A stretch of DNA of 64,000 bases from Anatilimnocola aggregata (GTDB lineage Bacteria; Planctomycetota; Planctomycetia; Pirellulales; Pirellulaceae): positions 8,370,001 through 8,434,000 of the forward strand of contig NZ_CP036274.1 of NCBI RefSeq assembly GCF_007747655.1, written 5' to 3'. Both the position numbers and the translations under genes were made by a program. Below are positions 42,207-51,536 of the stretch, one piece after another. The notes beneath the pieces were generated by a model that saw only the letters and a list, made by a program, of their open reading frames with translations, made no database searches and was not told the DNA's origin. The number at the start of each line of letters is the position of its first letter. Position 1 is the first letter of the stretch.

Positions 42207-44159
42207 ATGCGCAAGCTGATTGTTTTGTCTTGGAGTTTGCTGATTCTTTCGGCCGCAGCAGTCGCTCAAGAGACCGATCGCAACAGCCCGGTGCCACTCC
42301 CTGCTGACGTGCAGGAGAAGTGCCTACGCGTGCTACGGGCTGGCCTTGCCAGTGATGAATTTTGGCCGGCCATGCATTCCGCCGAGGCACTCACACTGGC
42401 CGGCAAAGGCGAGGAAGTTCGCGCCGCTCTCAAGCCTCGATTGCCCAAAGAAGAGGATGATCAAAAACGCTGCGGACTGGCCCGCGAAATTGCCCGTACC
42501 GGCGATCGCAGCACTCTCGGTGCTATGTGGAAGATCCTGGCCGACGAAAAATCGAACGGTCGCGTTCATGCCGCCGAAAGTTTGTACAAAGTCGCTGAAC
42601 TGGGCGACGGGAAGGTGATGCGCAGCGCCTTCGCAAACAGTGATAATCCCAAACTGCAAATGATGGCCGCCGCTGCCTTGGCTCGCGGAGGTAGCCCTGC
42701 TGCCTATCAACTGCTCCGCGAACGGCTGCACGATCCCGATCGGGATATCCGCAAGATCTGTGGCTGGGTCTTGGGCCTGCTCGGCGACCAGCGCGACATT
42801 GCTCCGCTGCAGAAAGTGCTCGCGGCCGAAACCGATCCGCTGGCAAAAGCCTATTTCGTCAATGGACTCGCCTGCTTGCGCGACCCCGGCGGCCGTGCGG
42901 CAATCATCAAAAATCTCTCCGACAACGATCCCGCGATTCGAACCTACTCGGCCGACTTCGCCGGCTATGCCCGCGCTGTCGAAGCCCAGCCCCGTTTGAT
43001 TGAAATGCTCGACGACACGACCCTCGATGTGCGCGTTCGTGCAGCCCAGTCGCTCATTGCGTTTTCGTTGCCGCCAGCTGCTTTGAAAGTGCCGATCGCG
43101 GTCGTTTCGGACGACATCAAGGTTGATGTCTATCAAGCGACGAAAGGCAAGCCGCGCTATAGCGAAGGCTCGATCATTCCGCTGCAGGACGATTCACTGC
43201 TTTACGCAACGACCGAATTCGTCGGCGGCGGAGCCGATCACACCTCGGCGACCATCGTGGGCCGGGTATCGAACGATGGCGGTCGCACCTGGGGCGAACA
43301 ACGGACCCTGCAAGAGAACATCGGCAAGCAAAACGTGATGTCCGTCACGCTCCGTCGCTTGCCAGGCGAAGATCACCAACCCAGCGACCTGCTCGGCATG
43401 TTTGTGCTGGTGAAAAACAGTTCTGCGGACTTGTTTCCGATCCTGCGTATTTCGAACAACGACGGAAGTACGTTTGGGGAACCGATCCGCGTTACCTCGG
43501 AACAGCAGCCCGGCTATCACGTTATGAATAACGACCGGGTCACGATTACTTCCAAAGGACGCATGATTTGTCCCATCGCCACAACGGAAGATGTCTTCAA
43601 GAAAAGTGGGAGCCATTTCACCTGCTTCTGTCAACTCTCTGACGACGGCGGCAAGACGTGGCGACCGAGCGCGGATCGTGTCGATCAGCCCAAACGGGGC
43701 GCGATGGAACCCGAGGTGGTCGAACTTGCCGACGGCAAACTGCTGATGATTGTTCGCACTCAACTCGGCTACATCGGCACCAGCACTTCCACCGACGGTG
43801 GCGACCATTGGTCGGAACCCGCGAAGTTGTCGGTCCCCGCTCCCGAAGCTCCCGCGACCATTCGCACCATTCCCTCGACGGGAGATTTACTGCTGGTGTG
43901 GAATAACAACTTCGTCGCCGGTCAAGGTCACGGCGGCAAGCGCACGCCGCTATCGACGGCCATTTCGAGCGATGGTGGCAAGACCTGGACGAACACGCGC
44001 AATCTCGAATCCGATTCCGACCAGGGATTTGCCTATACTAGCGTGCTGTTTCACAAAGATCGCGTGCTGCTCAGTTATTATGTCGGCAAGATTGGCGCGG
44101 GGCCCCTGTCCTCACGCTTTCGTTCGTTGCCAGTGAGGTGGTTGTATGAGAAGCCTTAG
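42207..44159 (+). CDS. Secreted sialidase-like protein with N-terminal HEAT-like repeats
   Basis: From the ATG at 42207, the protein is 650 residues with a signal peptide (cleavage after AAAVAQ). Residues 30-290 are helical repeats of the HEAT/PBS-lyase type, as shown by RVHAAESLYKVAELGD, then LLRERLHDPDRDIRKICGWVLGLLGD and TYSADFAGYARAV. Residues 310-640 form a six-bladed propeller of the sialidase superfamily with four Asp boxes: SNDGGRTWGE, SDDGGKTWRP, STDGGDHWSE and SSDGGKTWTN. Arg residues typical of the sialidase triad cannot be assigned with certainty. It heads a four-gene run and its end overlaps the next gene by 14 bp. Confidence 0.85.
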   Translation: MRKLIVLSWSLLILSAAAVAQETDRNSPVPLPADVQEKCLRVLRAGLASDEFWPAMHSAEALTLAGKGEEVRAALKPRLPKEEDDQKRCGLAREIARTGDRSTLGAMWKILADEKSNGRVHAAESLYKVAELGDGKVMRSAFANSDNPKLQMMAAAALARGGSPAAYQLLRERLHDPDRDIRKICGWVLGLLGDQRDIAPLQKVLAAETDPLAKAYFVNGLACLRDPGGRAAIIKNLSDNDPAIRTYSADFAGYARAVEAQPRLIEMLDDTTLDVRVRAAQSLIAFSLPPAALKVPIAVVSDDIKVDVYQATKGKPRYSEGSIIPLQDDSLLYATTEFVGGGADHTSATIVGRVSNDGGRTWGEQRTLQENIGKQNVMSVTLRRLPGEDHQPSDLLGMFVLVKNSSADLFPILRISNNDGSTFGEPIRVTSEQQPGYHVMNNDRVTITSKGRMICPIATTEDVFKKSGSHFTCFCQLSDDGGKTWRPSADRVDQPKRGAMEPEVVELADGKLLMIVRTQLGYIGTSTSTDGGDHWSEPAKLSVPAPEAPATIRTIPSTGDLLLVWNNNFVAGQGHGGKRTPLSTAISSDGGKTWTNTRNLESDSDQGFAYTSVLFHKDRVLLSYYVGKIGAGPLSSRFRSLPVRWLYEKP

Positions 44160-45573
44160 TTTGTTGCTCGTTTCTCTGCTCTGCGCGACGGTCGCGACTG
44201 CCGAAGATTGGCCGCAGTTTCGCGGCGTCAACAGCAGCGGAGTATCAACGGCCGCTAAGCCGCTGCCGACGACGTTCTCGACAACCGAGAACCAACTTTG
44301 GTCCGCCAAGCTGGGTGATGGCATCGGGTCGCCAATCATCGTCGACGGCAAGTTGTACGTCACCGGCATGACTGGCGACCAAAAGCTCGGTGTCTTCTCG
44401 CTCGATGCCGTCACTGGCAAAGAGTTGTGGAAGCGCGAGTTCGACACTGGTAAGTTGCCGCGAATCACGCCGCCGAACAGCCACGCTTCGTCAACGCCAG
44501 CCTGCGATGGCAAACGAGTCTACGTTCACTTCAGCACGCTGGGCCTCTTCGCCCTCGATGCGGCGACCGGGGCCGATATCTGGAAGTATCCATTGCCCCT
44601 CCCGGCTTATCTCATGGACTGGGGTTCAGGAGCTTCGCCGATCGTTTATCAAGATTTGGTCATCTTCAATCAGGACGACGATCTTGCCTCCGCCCTCTTT
44701 GCCATCGACGCCAGCACCGGCAAGCTTCGCTGGAAAACCGACCGTTCCGAGATGCTGGCTGGCTATGCGGTCCCGGTAATCTGCCAGGCTGGTGGACGGG
44801 CCGATCTGGTTGTGGCTGGCAGCGGCAAATTGAAGGGATACGATCCGGCGACCGGCAAAGAGTTGTGGACCTGCAATACGCTGCTGCGGACGATCATGAC
44901 GTCGCCCGTCGTACGCAATGACAAAATCTATATCGCCGTGCAAAGCTACGGCGACGAAACCCGCACGCTGAAGTACGCCCTGCTCGAATGGCTCGATACG
45001 AATCAAGACGGCCAGCTGGCCCGCAATGAAGTGCCGAAGGAGTTCCAAGAACGCTTCGACAAATCGGATAAGGATAAGAGCGGCCACCTCAACGGCGGTG
45101 AGCTCGATACCGCGTTTCAATCGGCCGAAAATCAGTCCGGTGGTGGCAACACCATTCAAGCGGTTCGTGGTGGCGGCACCGGCGACGTGACCGAAACGCA
45201 CGTCGTCTTCAATTTGCACAACCGCTCCCCCTCGAATCTCTGTTCGCCCCTGGTCGTCGGCGAGCAGATTCTCGTCGTCAAGAAAGGTGGCCTCACCAGC
45301 TCGTTCGATGCGGAGACCGGCACCACGCATTGGGAACTGTCGCGCATTCGCAACATTGGCGACTATTACGGCTCGCCTGTCGCCGGCGACGGCAAAATCT
45401 ATGTTCCCGGCGAGAACGGCTTTATTGTCGTCCTCGAACAAGGACCCAAGCTCAAGATTCTGAGCAAGAACGATATTGGCGAATCATGCCTCGCCACTCC
45501 TGCCATCGCCGATGGCCGGCTCTACATTCGCGGCCGCAATTCGCTCTTTTGTTTTGCTGCGGAAGGGAAGTAA
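44146..45573 (+). CDS. Secreted PQQ-binding-like beta-propeller protein with EF-hands
   Basis: The 475-residue protein has a signal peptide (RSLSLLLVSLLCATVATA) and propeller repeats of the PQQ type: DWPQFRGVNSSGVS, VFSLDAVTGKELWKREF, LFALDAATGADIWKYPL, LFAIDASTGKLRWKT and LKGYDPATGKELWTC. Between blades, at about residues 283-325, two calcium-binding EF-hand loops are inserted (DTNQDGQLARNE and DKDKSGHLNGGE). The propeller resumes at SSFDAETGTTHWELSR. Its start overlaps the sialidase-like gene by 14 bp and the next gene starts 3 bp after its stop, so co-expression is very likely. The function is probably structural or ligand-binding outside the cell. Confidence 0.85.
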   Translation: MRSLSLLLVSLLCATVATAEDWPQFRGVNSSGVSTAAKPLPTTFSTTENQLWSAKLGDGIGSPIIVDGKLYVTGMTGDQKLGVFSLDAVTGKELWKREFDTGKLPRITPPNSHASSTPACDGKRVYVHFSTLGLFALDAATGADIWKYPLPLPAYLMDWGSGASPIVYQDLVIFNQDDDLASALFAIDASTGKLRWKTDRSEMLAGYAVPVICQAGGRADLVVAGSGKLKGYDPATGKELWTCNTLLRTIMTSPVVRNDKIYIAVQSYGDETRTLKYALLEWLDTNQDGQLARNEVPKEFQERFDKSDKDKSGHLNGGELDTAFQSAENQSGGGNTIQAVRGGGTGDVTETHVVFNLHNRSPSNLCSPLVVGEQILVVKKGGLTSSFDAETGTTHWELSRIRNIGDYYGSPVAGDGKIYVPGENGFIVVLEQGPKLKILSKNDIGESCLATPAIADGRLYIRGRNSLFCFAAEGK

Positions 45574-45576
45574 TCG

Positions 45577-47397
45577 ATGCGCACGTTCCGGCACCTGCTA
45601 CTGATTGGACTTGCCCTTTGCTTTGCTAGTTTTGCGGCAGCTGAGCAGAAAATCGAAGTCATCGTCGGCGAGTTGGCTCCTCCCTTGGAGCAGCAAGCAG
45701 CGGAGGAAGTTGCGGCTGGCCTCCGCCGAATCTACCAAGCTGACGTATCTGTTCTGCCCAAGCCAACCGGCAAATTACCGGTCATATTTGTCGGCAGCCC
45801 GGCTACGAATAAGTCACTCGAGTTCTTCGTCAAGAGTTGGCCCAAGCTGAACGCGCAAGGTCACCTTGTCAAAAGCACAACCTTTCGCGAACAGCCAGCC
45901 TTGGTGATCGGCGGCGACAACCCGCGAACAACTTACTGGGCAGCTGCCGAATATCTGCATGCGCTGGGGGTGCGCTCGCTGCTTTACGGCGATCTCGACC
46001 CCATCGCCCCGCCCGAGTTCAGTCTGGCTGGCTTCGATCTCAAACTGGAGCCGCCGCAGTCCTCCTGTCGCGGCTGGCAGCTGGGCGGCAATTCGCCATT
46101 CAGTTCCCTCAGCTGGGGAAAAAGCGACCTGCAACAGCTGATTGGTCAACTCGCGAAGTTGAAGTTCAACAAGATCATTTTTGACGTTCATCCGAATCAG
46201 CCGTTTGTTTCGGTGGACGTTGATGGTGTCCATCAGACCAAGGCTCAACTATGGGACGCTCCGCCACTGTCCGTAAGTGGCGACACGGCGGGCCGGGCAG
46301 CGTTTAAGGGAGCGAAGACTTTCGAGAATCCGGATTTTACCGGGAAAGAAAAGTACGAAGATCAATTGGCCGCCGGTAAAGCGCTGCTGCAAACCGTGAT
46401 TGAGACAGCTCATCTGTATGGAATGACGGTTGGCTTGCGGAGCGATCGGGCACCAGCCCCCGCAGAATTCGCGCAGGCCTATCAGACCGCTTATCCTCAG
46501 CTCGACCAGATTTATCAAGGAATCGACAACCGGTTTTTCCCGAGAATGCGCGGCCCGAACATACAGCAGTCGGAGCAGGAAGCGCTGCGCGACTTGGGCG
46601 GCAGCATCCGCCAGCTCACGGACGACGCCAATAAAATTACGGTGGTAGCAAGCGACAAAGGGGCAACCTTCCTTCGGCTGAATGGTGATCCAGGCGGAAT
46701 CCTCCCGCAGTTTTCCCCTGCCAGTTTGGCCGGTGCCTTGCAGAACCTTCCGCACTTGCGCACGGTGGGATTCATCGCCGAAAGCCCGGCCGTTGGCGAC
46801 TTGGACTTTGCCGCGTATTTTCTCTCGCGCCAGGCCAGCAACGAAAATTTGACTTTGGCGGAAGCTTGCGAACAGTTGCTGACACCCGTCTGCGGCGAGG
46901 AAGTTCACACGCGGGTCACGACGGCGATGCAACTCGTGGAGCTTGCCGCCCTGAGCATCGATTTGAATGATCCTCAGTTCGCGATCGTCGAGCCCCAAAT
47001 GATGCTGAAGCAGTACCAGTCAGCTGAGCCCGCCCCAGCCTGGTGGGGCAAAGTTCGCGAGTCCTATCTGAATGCCATGAACGAAATGTATCGGGCGAAT
47101 ACACGGGCCCGCGAAGGGAGCCGTTCATACACGCTGCATCTGGCGCGGCGTTATGAGTTCGGTTTCGAATACATGAACTGCGTGCAAGCGGTTCGTGCAG
47201 CGGGGCTGGCGAAGAAAAAGGGTGACAAGGAGATGCAAATCGCCGAACTCGAAAAGGCGATCGACTCGATTAACGGTGCCTGCAACGCGCTGGCGGCCGT
47301 CGCCCGCAACAATAGCGACCGCGGTACCATCGCGGTACTTAATGCCTACGTCTATCGCCCGCTGGTGAAAGAACTCGAAGCCGCGGATGCAGAGTAG
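45577..47397 (+). CDS. Secreted protein with glycoside-hydrolase-like (GH20/GH67-type) N-terminal and barrel domains
   Basis: The 606-residue protein has a signal peptide ending SFAAAE. Residues 24-150 look like the alpha/beta GH20/GH67 N-terminal domain: a strand-rich start, then EQQAAEEVAAGLRRIY, PVIFVGSPATNKSLEFF and PALVIGGDNPRTTYWAAAEYLHALGVRSLLYGD. The middle (about 180-440) fits a TIM-barrel, with LAKLKFNKIIFDVHPNQPF and then AHLYGMTVGLRSDRAPAP. The C-terminus is helical. A catalytic acid pair cannot be assigned. It lies in the four-gene secreted run, with a glycan-degrading role inferred from context. Confidence 0.65.
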   Translation: MRTFRHLLLIGLALCFASFAAAEQKIEVIVGELAPPLEQQAAEEVAAGLRRIYQADVSVLPKPTGKLPVIFVGSPATNKSLEFFVKSWPKLNAQGHLVKSTTFREQPALVIGGDNPRTTYWAAAEYLHALGVRSLLYGDLDPIAPPEFSLAGFDLKLEPPQSSCRGWQLGGNSPFSSLSWGKSDLQQLIGQLAKLKFNKIIFDVHPNQPFVSVDVDGVHQTKAQLWDAPPLSVSGDTAGRAAFKGAKTFENPDFTGKEKYEDQLAAGKALLQTVIETAHLYGMTVGLRSDRAPAPAEFAQAYQTAYPQLDQIYQGIDNRFFPRMRGPNIQQSEQEALRDLGGSIRQLTDDANKITVVASDKGATFLRLNGDPGGILPQFSPASLAGALQNLPHLRTVGFIAESPAVGDLDFAAYFLSRQASNENLTLAEACEQLLTPVCGEEVHTRVTTAMQLVELAALSIDLNDPQFAIVEPQMMLKQYQSAEPAPAWWGKVRESYLNAMNEMYRANTRAREGSRSYTLHLARRYEFGFEYMNCVQAVRAAGLAKKKGDKEMQIAELEKAIDSINGACNALAAVARNNSDRGTIAVLNAYVYRPLVKELEAADAE

Positions 47398-47433
47398 TTA
47401 TTTGATATTCCTCCCTCGCCTGAAGCCAAGATC

Positions 47434-49521
47434 ATGAAGCTCTCTGCTGCGGTCGTTCTGACTCTCGTCTCACTAGCTTGCACGACCAACGTCCGCGCAG
47501 ATGAAATCACTCTCACTGCCAAAGAAATGTTCAGCCGAGCAACTCCTCTCAATCTGAGGCTCTCAGCGGATGGCGAAGCGATTGGGCGGCTAACTGGTGA
47601 GTTGATCGAAACTGATGGAAATGCAGCCGGATATTCGTACAAACCCAACGAAGAAGTGCTGGCCGATGGAATCGTGATTGAAAAGGAATTGCGTGTCCGA
47701 CTGACAATTCACAACAAGGCATTAGTCCAAGTTGCACCAACGGATGTTCGGCCATCTCGCGCGTATCTCCTTGTCGGGCATACGGGCAAATCTATGTCAG
47801 CAGAGATCAACGGTCAACAAGTTCCCTTGGGCGAACCTGCCAAGGCTGGTAACTACTGGAAGCGGTTCGAAGTGCCAGTCTCTGCCTTGAAAGACGGACT
47901 CAATAGCATCAAGCTGCGTGGAGACGGCAAGATCTGGATTGCCCGTAATGACGATCACGCTGCCGACGACGTATGGAAGCAGTTTGTTGAGCCGTCCAGC
48001 TTTAAGTTCAGCAGCGGCGGATCGCCAAGATCAACCAAGCTGGGAAAGAACAACGACATCGAGGGCGAATACTACGTTCGCCTTTACCTCGAAGGGACCG
48101 CGCATGTTTCGTCGGGACTTTTCCTGCTGCCGATGCTGGACGCAGCCAACTTGGCCGGGAAGCCGACGGCATCTCCGAATGCAAAGGTGAAGAGCATCCG
48201 TATCAAAGTTACAGGCGATTGGGGCGGCCTCGGATCGCCAGCAATCATCCTCAGGGCACCGCCGCAGACAGGACATAGTAAGGAGTTCGAGTTTCGAGCA
48301 GACGAGTCCGAAATGAATCTTTTGGCAACATCAAGTAAGCCGTTACCGCAGTACTTTCGAATCCAGTTGCAAATGCCGTCTGCCGATGCGACTCATCATC
48401 CTCAACTCAAGTCCATCACCATCGCGACCGAAATCGAAGCCGCAGGCAACTGGAGCGATAAGCTGACGCTCGCCGCGGCCCATAATCCTGAGTTGCCCGA
48501 GTCATTGCTGCCAGTGGCGCCGCATGAGTTTCAATTCGAACGCCTCGATCATCCCCGCCTTCAGCAGTTGCGAAAGGAATACCAACTCGACGAAGTCGTG
48601 AAGGGCTGCACGACCGATTTGCAGCGGATGGAAAAGCTGGCGGCGTGGAGTTCGCAGCTATGGGCGAAGGGGCACTTGAGCGAGATTTATCCCAAGTGGG
48701 ACGCGCTGGAGATTTTGAAGAATCACAGCGATGGCACGCCAATCGGCGGGTTTTGTCAGCAGTACAACATCGTGTTTTTGCAGGCCTGCGAAAGCTTGGG
48801 AATGGTCGGCCGCTGCGTATCGATCGGGGCCGGCGATCACGGGCTGAAGATTCGTAGCGGGCACGAGGTCGTTGAAATCTGGTCAAACGAGTTGAGTAAG
48901 TGGATTTATGTCGATGGTCAGGCTGCGTGGTACCTGGTCGACAAAGAAACTCGCGAGCCTCTCGATCTGCTCGAACTACGTGCTCGGCAGGTCGCCCATT
49001 TTCAAGAGAAGCCTTATCGAGCAGCCGAGGTCGTCGTTCTGGCCAAGAGCCCGTACGAGTGGAAGGGCTTTGGCGAGTTCCCCGCGTTCACCGAACTTCG
49101 CATGATTCCGCACACGCAGTTCCTCGATGGCAAGTTGCCCATGCCGCTCAACCAAGGCATGCGAGGCTGGTTCTGGACGGGACATCGCGTGTGGACCGAC
49201 GACCTGTATCCTGCCTCGGTCCTCTATTCCCATCGCATCACGAGTCCCCGCGATTGGAACTTCCCCATCAATCAAACGCACCTCTGGCTAGAGCAGAAAG
49301 AGAAGCCCGGCGAAGTGGATGTGCGGCTGACGCACAATATGCCCAGCTTTGAACACTTCGTGGTGCAGATCGATGGCGAGGCTGAGCGGTCGCTAAAGGG
49401 CAACGACCTGACCTGGTCGCTCAAGCCCGGCGAGAATCGCGTACAGGTGCGGGCCGTGAATAAGCTCGGCATCGCTGGCCCGCCCAGTTGGATCAAGGTG
49501 GCGTTTAAACCTGGAAGTTAG
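47434..49521 (+). CDS. Secreted transglutaminase-like protein
   Basis: The 695-residue protein has a signal peptide (KLSAAVVLTLVSLACTTNVRA). Residues 30-370 are beta-rich with a carbohydrate-binding-like appearance (for example WKRFEVPVSALKDGLNSIKLRGDG). Residues about 395-510 carry the transglutaminase-like triad: C441 in GGFCQQYNIVFLQACESLGM, H477 in RSGHEVVEIW and D494 in WIYVDGQ. Spacing agrees with bacterial transglutaminase-like proteases and protein-modifying enzymes. The C-terminal part has further beta domains. It is the last gene of the secreted run, 36 bp after the previous one. The substrate is unknown; peptide or amide cleavage is inferred. Confidence 0.8.
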   Translation: MKLSAAVVLTLVSLACTTNVRADEITLTAKEMFSRATPLNLRLSADGEAIGRLTGELIETDGNAAGYSYKPNEEVLADGIVIEKELRVRLTIHNKALVQVAPTDVRPSRAYLLVGHTGKSMSAEINGQQVPLGEPAKAGNYWKRFEVPVSALKDGLNSIKLRGDGKIWIARNDDHAADDVWKQFVEPSSFKFSSGGSPRSTKLGKNNDIEGEYYVRLYLEGTAHVSSGLFLLPMLDAANLAGKPTASPNAKVKSIRIKVTGDWGGLGSPAIILRAPPQTGHSKEFEFRADESEMNLLATSSKPLPQYFRIQLQMPSADATHHPQLKSITIATEIEAAGNWSDKLTLAAAHNPELPESLLPVAPHEFQFERLDHPRLQQLRKEYQLDEVVKGCTTDLQRMEKLAAWSSQLWAKGHLSEIYPKWDALEILKNHSDGTPIGGFCQQYNIVFLQACESLGMVGRCVSIGAGDHGLKIRSGHEVVEIWSNELSKWIYVDGQAAWYLVDKETREPLDLLELRARQVAHFQEKPYRAAEVVVLAKSPYEWKGFGEFPAFTELRMIPHTQFLDGKLPMPLNQGMRGWFWTGHRVWTDDLYPASVLYSHRITSPRDWNFPINQTHLWLEQKEKPGEVDVRLTHNMPSFEHFVVQIDGEAERSLKGNDLTWSLKPGENRVQVRAVNKLGIAGPPSWIKVAFKPGS

Positions 49522-49763
49522 TTTTTTGTTGGCTGTGGGAGAGGTATTTGCCAAGCGGCCGCGCGAACCAAAGCTGATTGCTCCTTGTCACCCTTGTTTG
49601 CAGGTCGCCTGGCACCAGCCACAACCTGCCCTGGAAACATCGGCGCGGTCGGTCTACCATCAGAGGCTTCCCAAAATCGGGGAAATCTCCGGTCGCTGAC
49701 GCTTCCGGCTCAGAATACGCTTTTCGATTCAAATACCTACCCCCTAATCCGCACCAGCCAGTC
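49522..49763. other. Intergenic region before ilvD
   Basis: This 242-bp stretch holds no gene. It includes CGCTGACGCTTCCGGCT at about 49694-49710, which resembles one arm of the dispersed inverted repeat with two differences, but no second arm is present. An attenuator or riboswitch for ilvD was looked for and not seen. Confidence 0.45.
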
Positions 49764-51446
49764 ATGAGCAGCCCGCTTAACAAGATCAGCAGTCGCATCA
49801 CGCAGCCCAAGAGCCAGGGAGCGTCGCAAGCGATGCTCTACGGCACCGGCATGACCCCCGAGGATATGAACAAGGCTCAGGTCGGCATCGGGGCGGTCTG
49901 GTACGAAGGGAATACCTGCAACATGCACCTGCACGAACTGGGCGGGCAGGTGAAGAAGGGTGTGCAAGCGGTCGGGCTGGTCGGCATGCAGTTCAACACC
50001 ATCGGTGTCAGCGACGGCATCTCGATGGGGACCGAAGGGATGAGCTATTCGCTGCAGTCACGCGACCTCATCGCCGACAGCATGGAAACAATCATGGGCG
50101 CGCAGTGGTACGACGCACTGATCGCCATTCCGGGTTGCGATAAGAACATGCCGGGCTGCCTCATGGCGATGGGTCGGCTGAATCGCCCGTCGCTCATGGT
50201 CTATGGTGGCACCATTCGCGCGGGTTGCACTCCCCGCCATCCCAAGCTCGACGTGGTCTCGGCCTTCCAAGCGTATGGTGAATACATCAGCGGTCGCATC
50301 ACCGAGGAAGAGCGGGCCGATATCATCCGCTGCAGCATTCCCGGCGCCGGCGCTTGCGGCGGTATGTACACGGCGAACACCATGTCGAGCGCTATCGAAG
50401 CCCTCGGCATGTCTCTGCCTTACAGCTCTTCAATCCCCGCTGTTGATCCGCTCAAAGCGGCCGAATGCCAGGCTGCAGGCAAAGCCATTTTGAAGCTGCT
50501 GGAAATGGATTTGAAGCCGCGCGACATCATGACCCGTGCTGCCTTCGAAAATGCCATGGTCGTTATCATGGCCACCGGTGGTTCCACGAATGCCGTGCTC
50601 CACCTGATTGCGATGGCCCGCGCGGTCGACGTGCCACTGACGATTGACGACTTCCAAACGGTCAGCGATCGCATTCCGTTCATCGCCGACCTGAAGCCCA
50701 GCGGTAAGTACGTAATGGAAGACCTGCATCACGTCGGCGGTACCCCCGGCCTGATGAAGTACCTGCTCGGCAAAGGCCTGCTCAACGGCGATTGCATGAC
50801 GGTGACCGGCAAGACCATCGCCGAGAACCTAAAAGACCTGCCTGGCCTGGCCGAAGGTCAGCGCGTAATCGTGCAGGTCGAAACGCCGATCAAGGCGAGT
50901 GGCCACATTCAGATTCTTCGCGGCAATCTGGCCCCCGAAGGTTCCGTCGCCAAGATCACCGGCAAAGAAGGGATGGTCTTCACCGGACCAGCGCTCGTCT
51001 ATGACAGTGAAGAAGACATGCTGCACGGGCTGGAGAAAAAAGAGATCACTGGTGGCGAAGTGATCGTCATTCGTTACGAAGGTCCGCAAGGTGGACCGGG
51101 CATGCCCGAAATGCTCACACCTACCAGTGCCATCATGGGCGCGGGGCTCGGCGACAAGGTGGCGCTGATGACCGACGGCCGCTTCTCGGGCGGTTCGCAC
51201 GGCTTCATCATCGGCCACGTCACGCCTGAAGCTCAGCTGGGCGGACCCATCGCGCTCATCAAGAGTGGCGACATTGTCACGATCGATGCCAACAAGAAGC
51301 GGATCGACGTAGCCATCAGCGACGCCGAGATGACCGCTCGCAAAAAGGCCTGGAAAGCTCCGCCCTTCAAGGCCACCCGCGGCACGCTCTACAAGTACAT
51401 CAAGAACGTGAAGACCGCCAGCGAAGGCTGCGTGACGGACGAGTAG
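49764..51446 (+). CDS. ilvD: Dihydroxy-acid dehydratase
   Basis: I start at the ATG at 49764 (560 residues, [19 protein letters not shown]), which is the family's usual length for the shorter class; the open frame upstream to 49578 is not conserved. The [2Fe-2S] cluster cysteines sit in [17 protein letters not shown] and [16 protein letters not shown]. Other blocks include [29 protein letters not shown] and [22 protein letters not shown]. The enzyme dehydrates 2,3-dihydroxy acids to 2-keto acids in valine, leucine and isoleucine synthesis. It stands alone, without other ilv genes, which is common in this phylum. Confidence 0.96.
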   Translation: MSSPLNKISSRITQPKSQGASQAMLYGTGMTPEDMNKAQVGIGAVWYEGNTCNMHLHELGGQVKKGVQAVGLVGMQFNTIGVSDGISMGTEGMSYSLQSRDLIADSMETIMGAQWYDALIAIPGCDKNMPGCLMAMGRLNRPSLMVYGGTIRAGCTPRHPKLDVVSAFQAYGEYISGRITEEERADIIRCSIPGAGACGGMYTANTMSSAIEALGMSLPYSSSIPAVDPLKAAECQAAGKAILKLLEMDLKPRDIMTRAAFENAMVVIMATGGSTNAVLHLIAMARAVDVPLTIDDFQTVSDRIPFIADLKPSGKYVMEDLHHVGGTPGLMKYLLGKGLLNGDCMTVTGKTIAENLKDLPGLAEGQRVIVQVETPIKASGHIQILRGNLAPEGSVAKITGKEGMVFTGPALVYDSEEDMLHGLEKKEITGGEVIVIRYEGPQGGPGMPEMLTPTSAIMGAGLGDKVALMTDGRFSGGSHGFIIGHVTPEAQLGGPIALIKSGDIVTIDANKKRIDVAISDAEMTARKKAWKAPPFKATRGTLYKYIKNVKTASEGCVTDE

Positions 51447-51536
51447 GGGAAATGCAGAATCGAGAATGCAGAGCGCAGAATGAAAACAAAGCGCTTATGC
51501 ATTTGTCCTGTATTCATTCTGCATTCTGCCTTGGAA
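51447..51536. repeat. Degenerate GCAGAAT repeats with inverted copy
   Basis: Three GCAGAAT-like units (around 51454-51481) are followed by the reverse complement near 51514-51528. GCAGAATGA (51475-51483) and TCATTCTGC (51514-51522) pair exactly. The element fills the whole gap between the convergent ilvD and WD40 genes and may end both transcripts. Confidence 0.7.

Noticed and set aside
49522-49763. Riboswitch or peptide attenuator before ilvD
   Set aside because: No short leader frame rich in Val, Leu or Ile and no terminator/antiterminator pair was seen.
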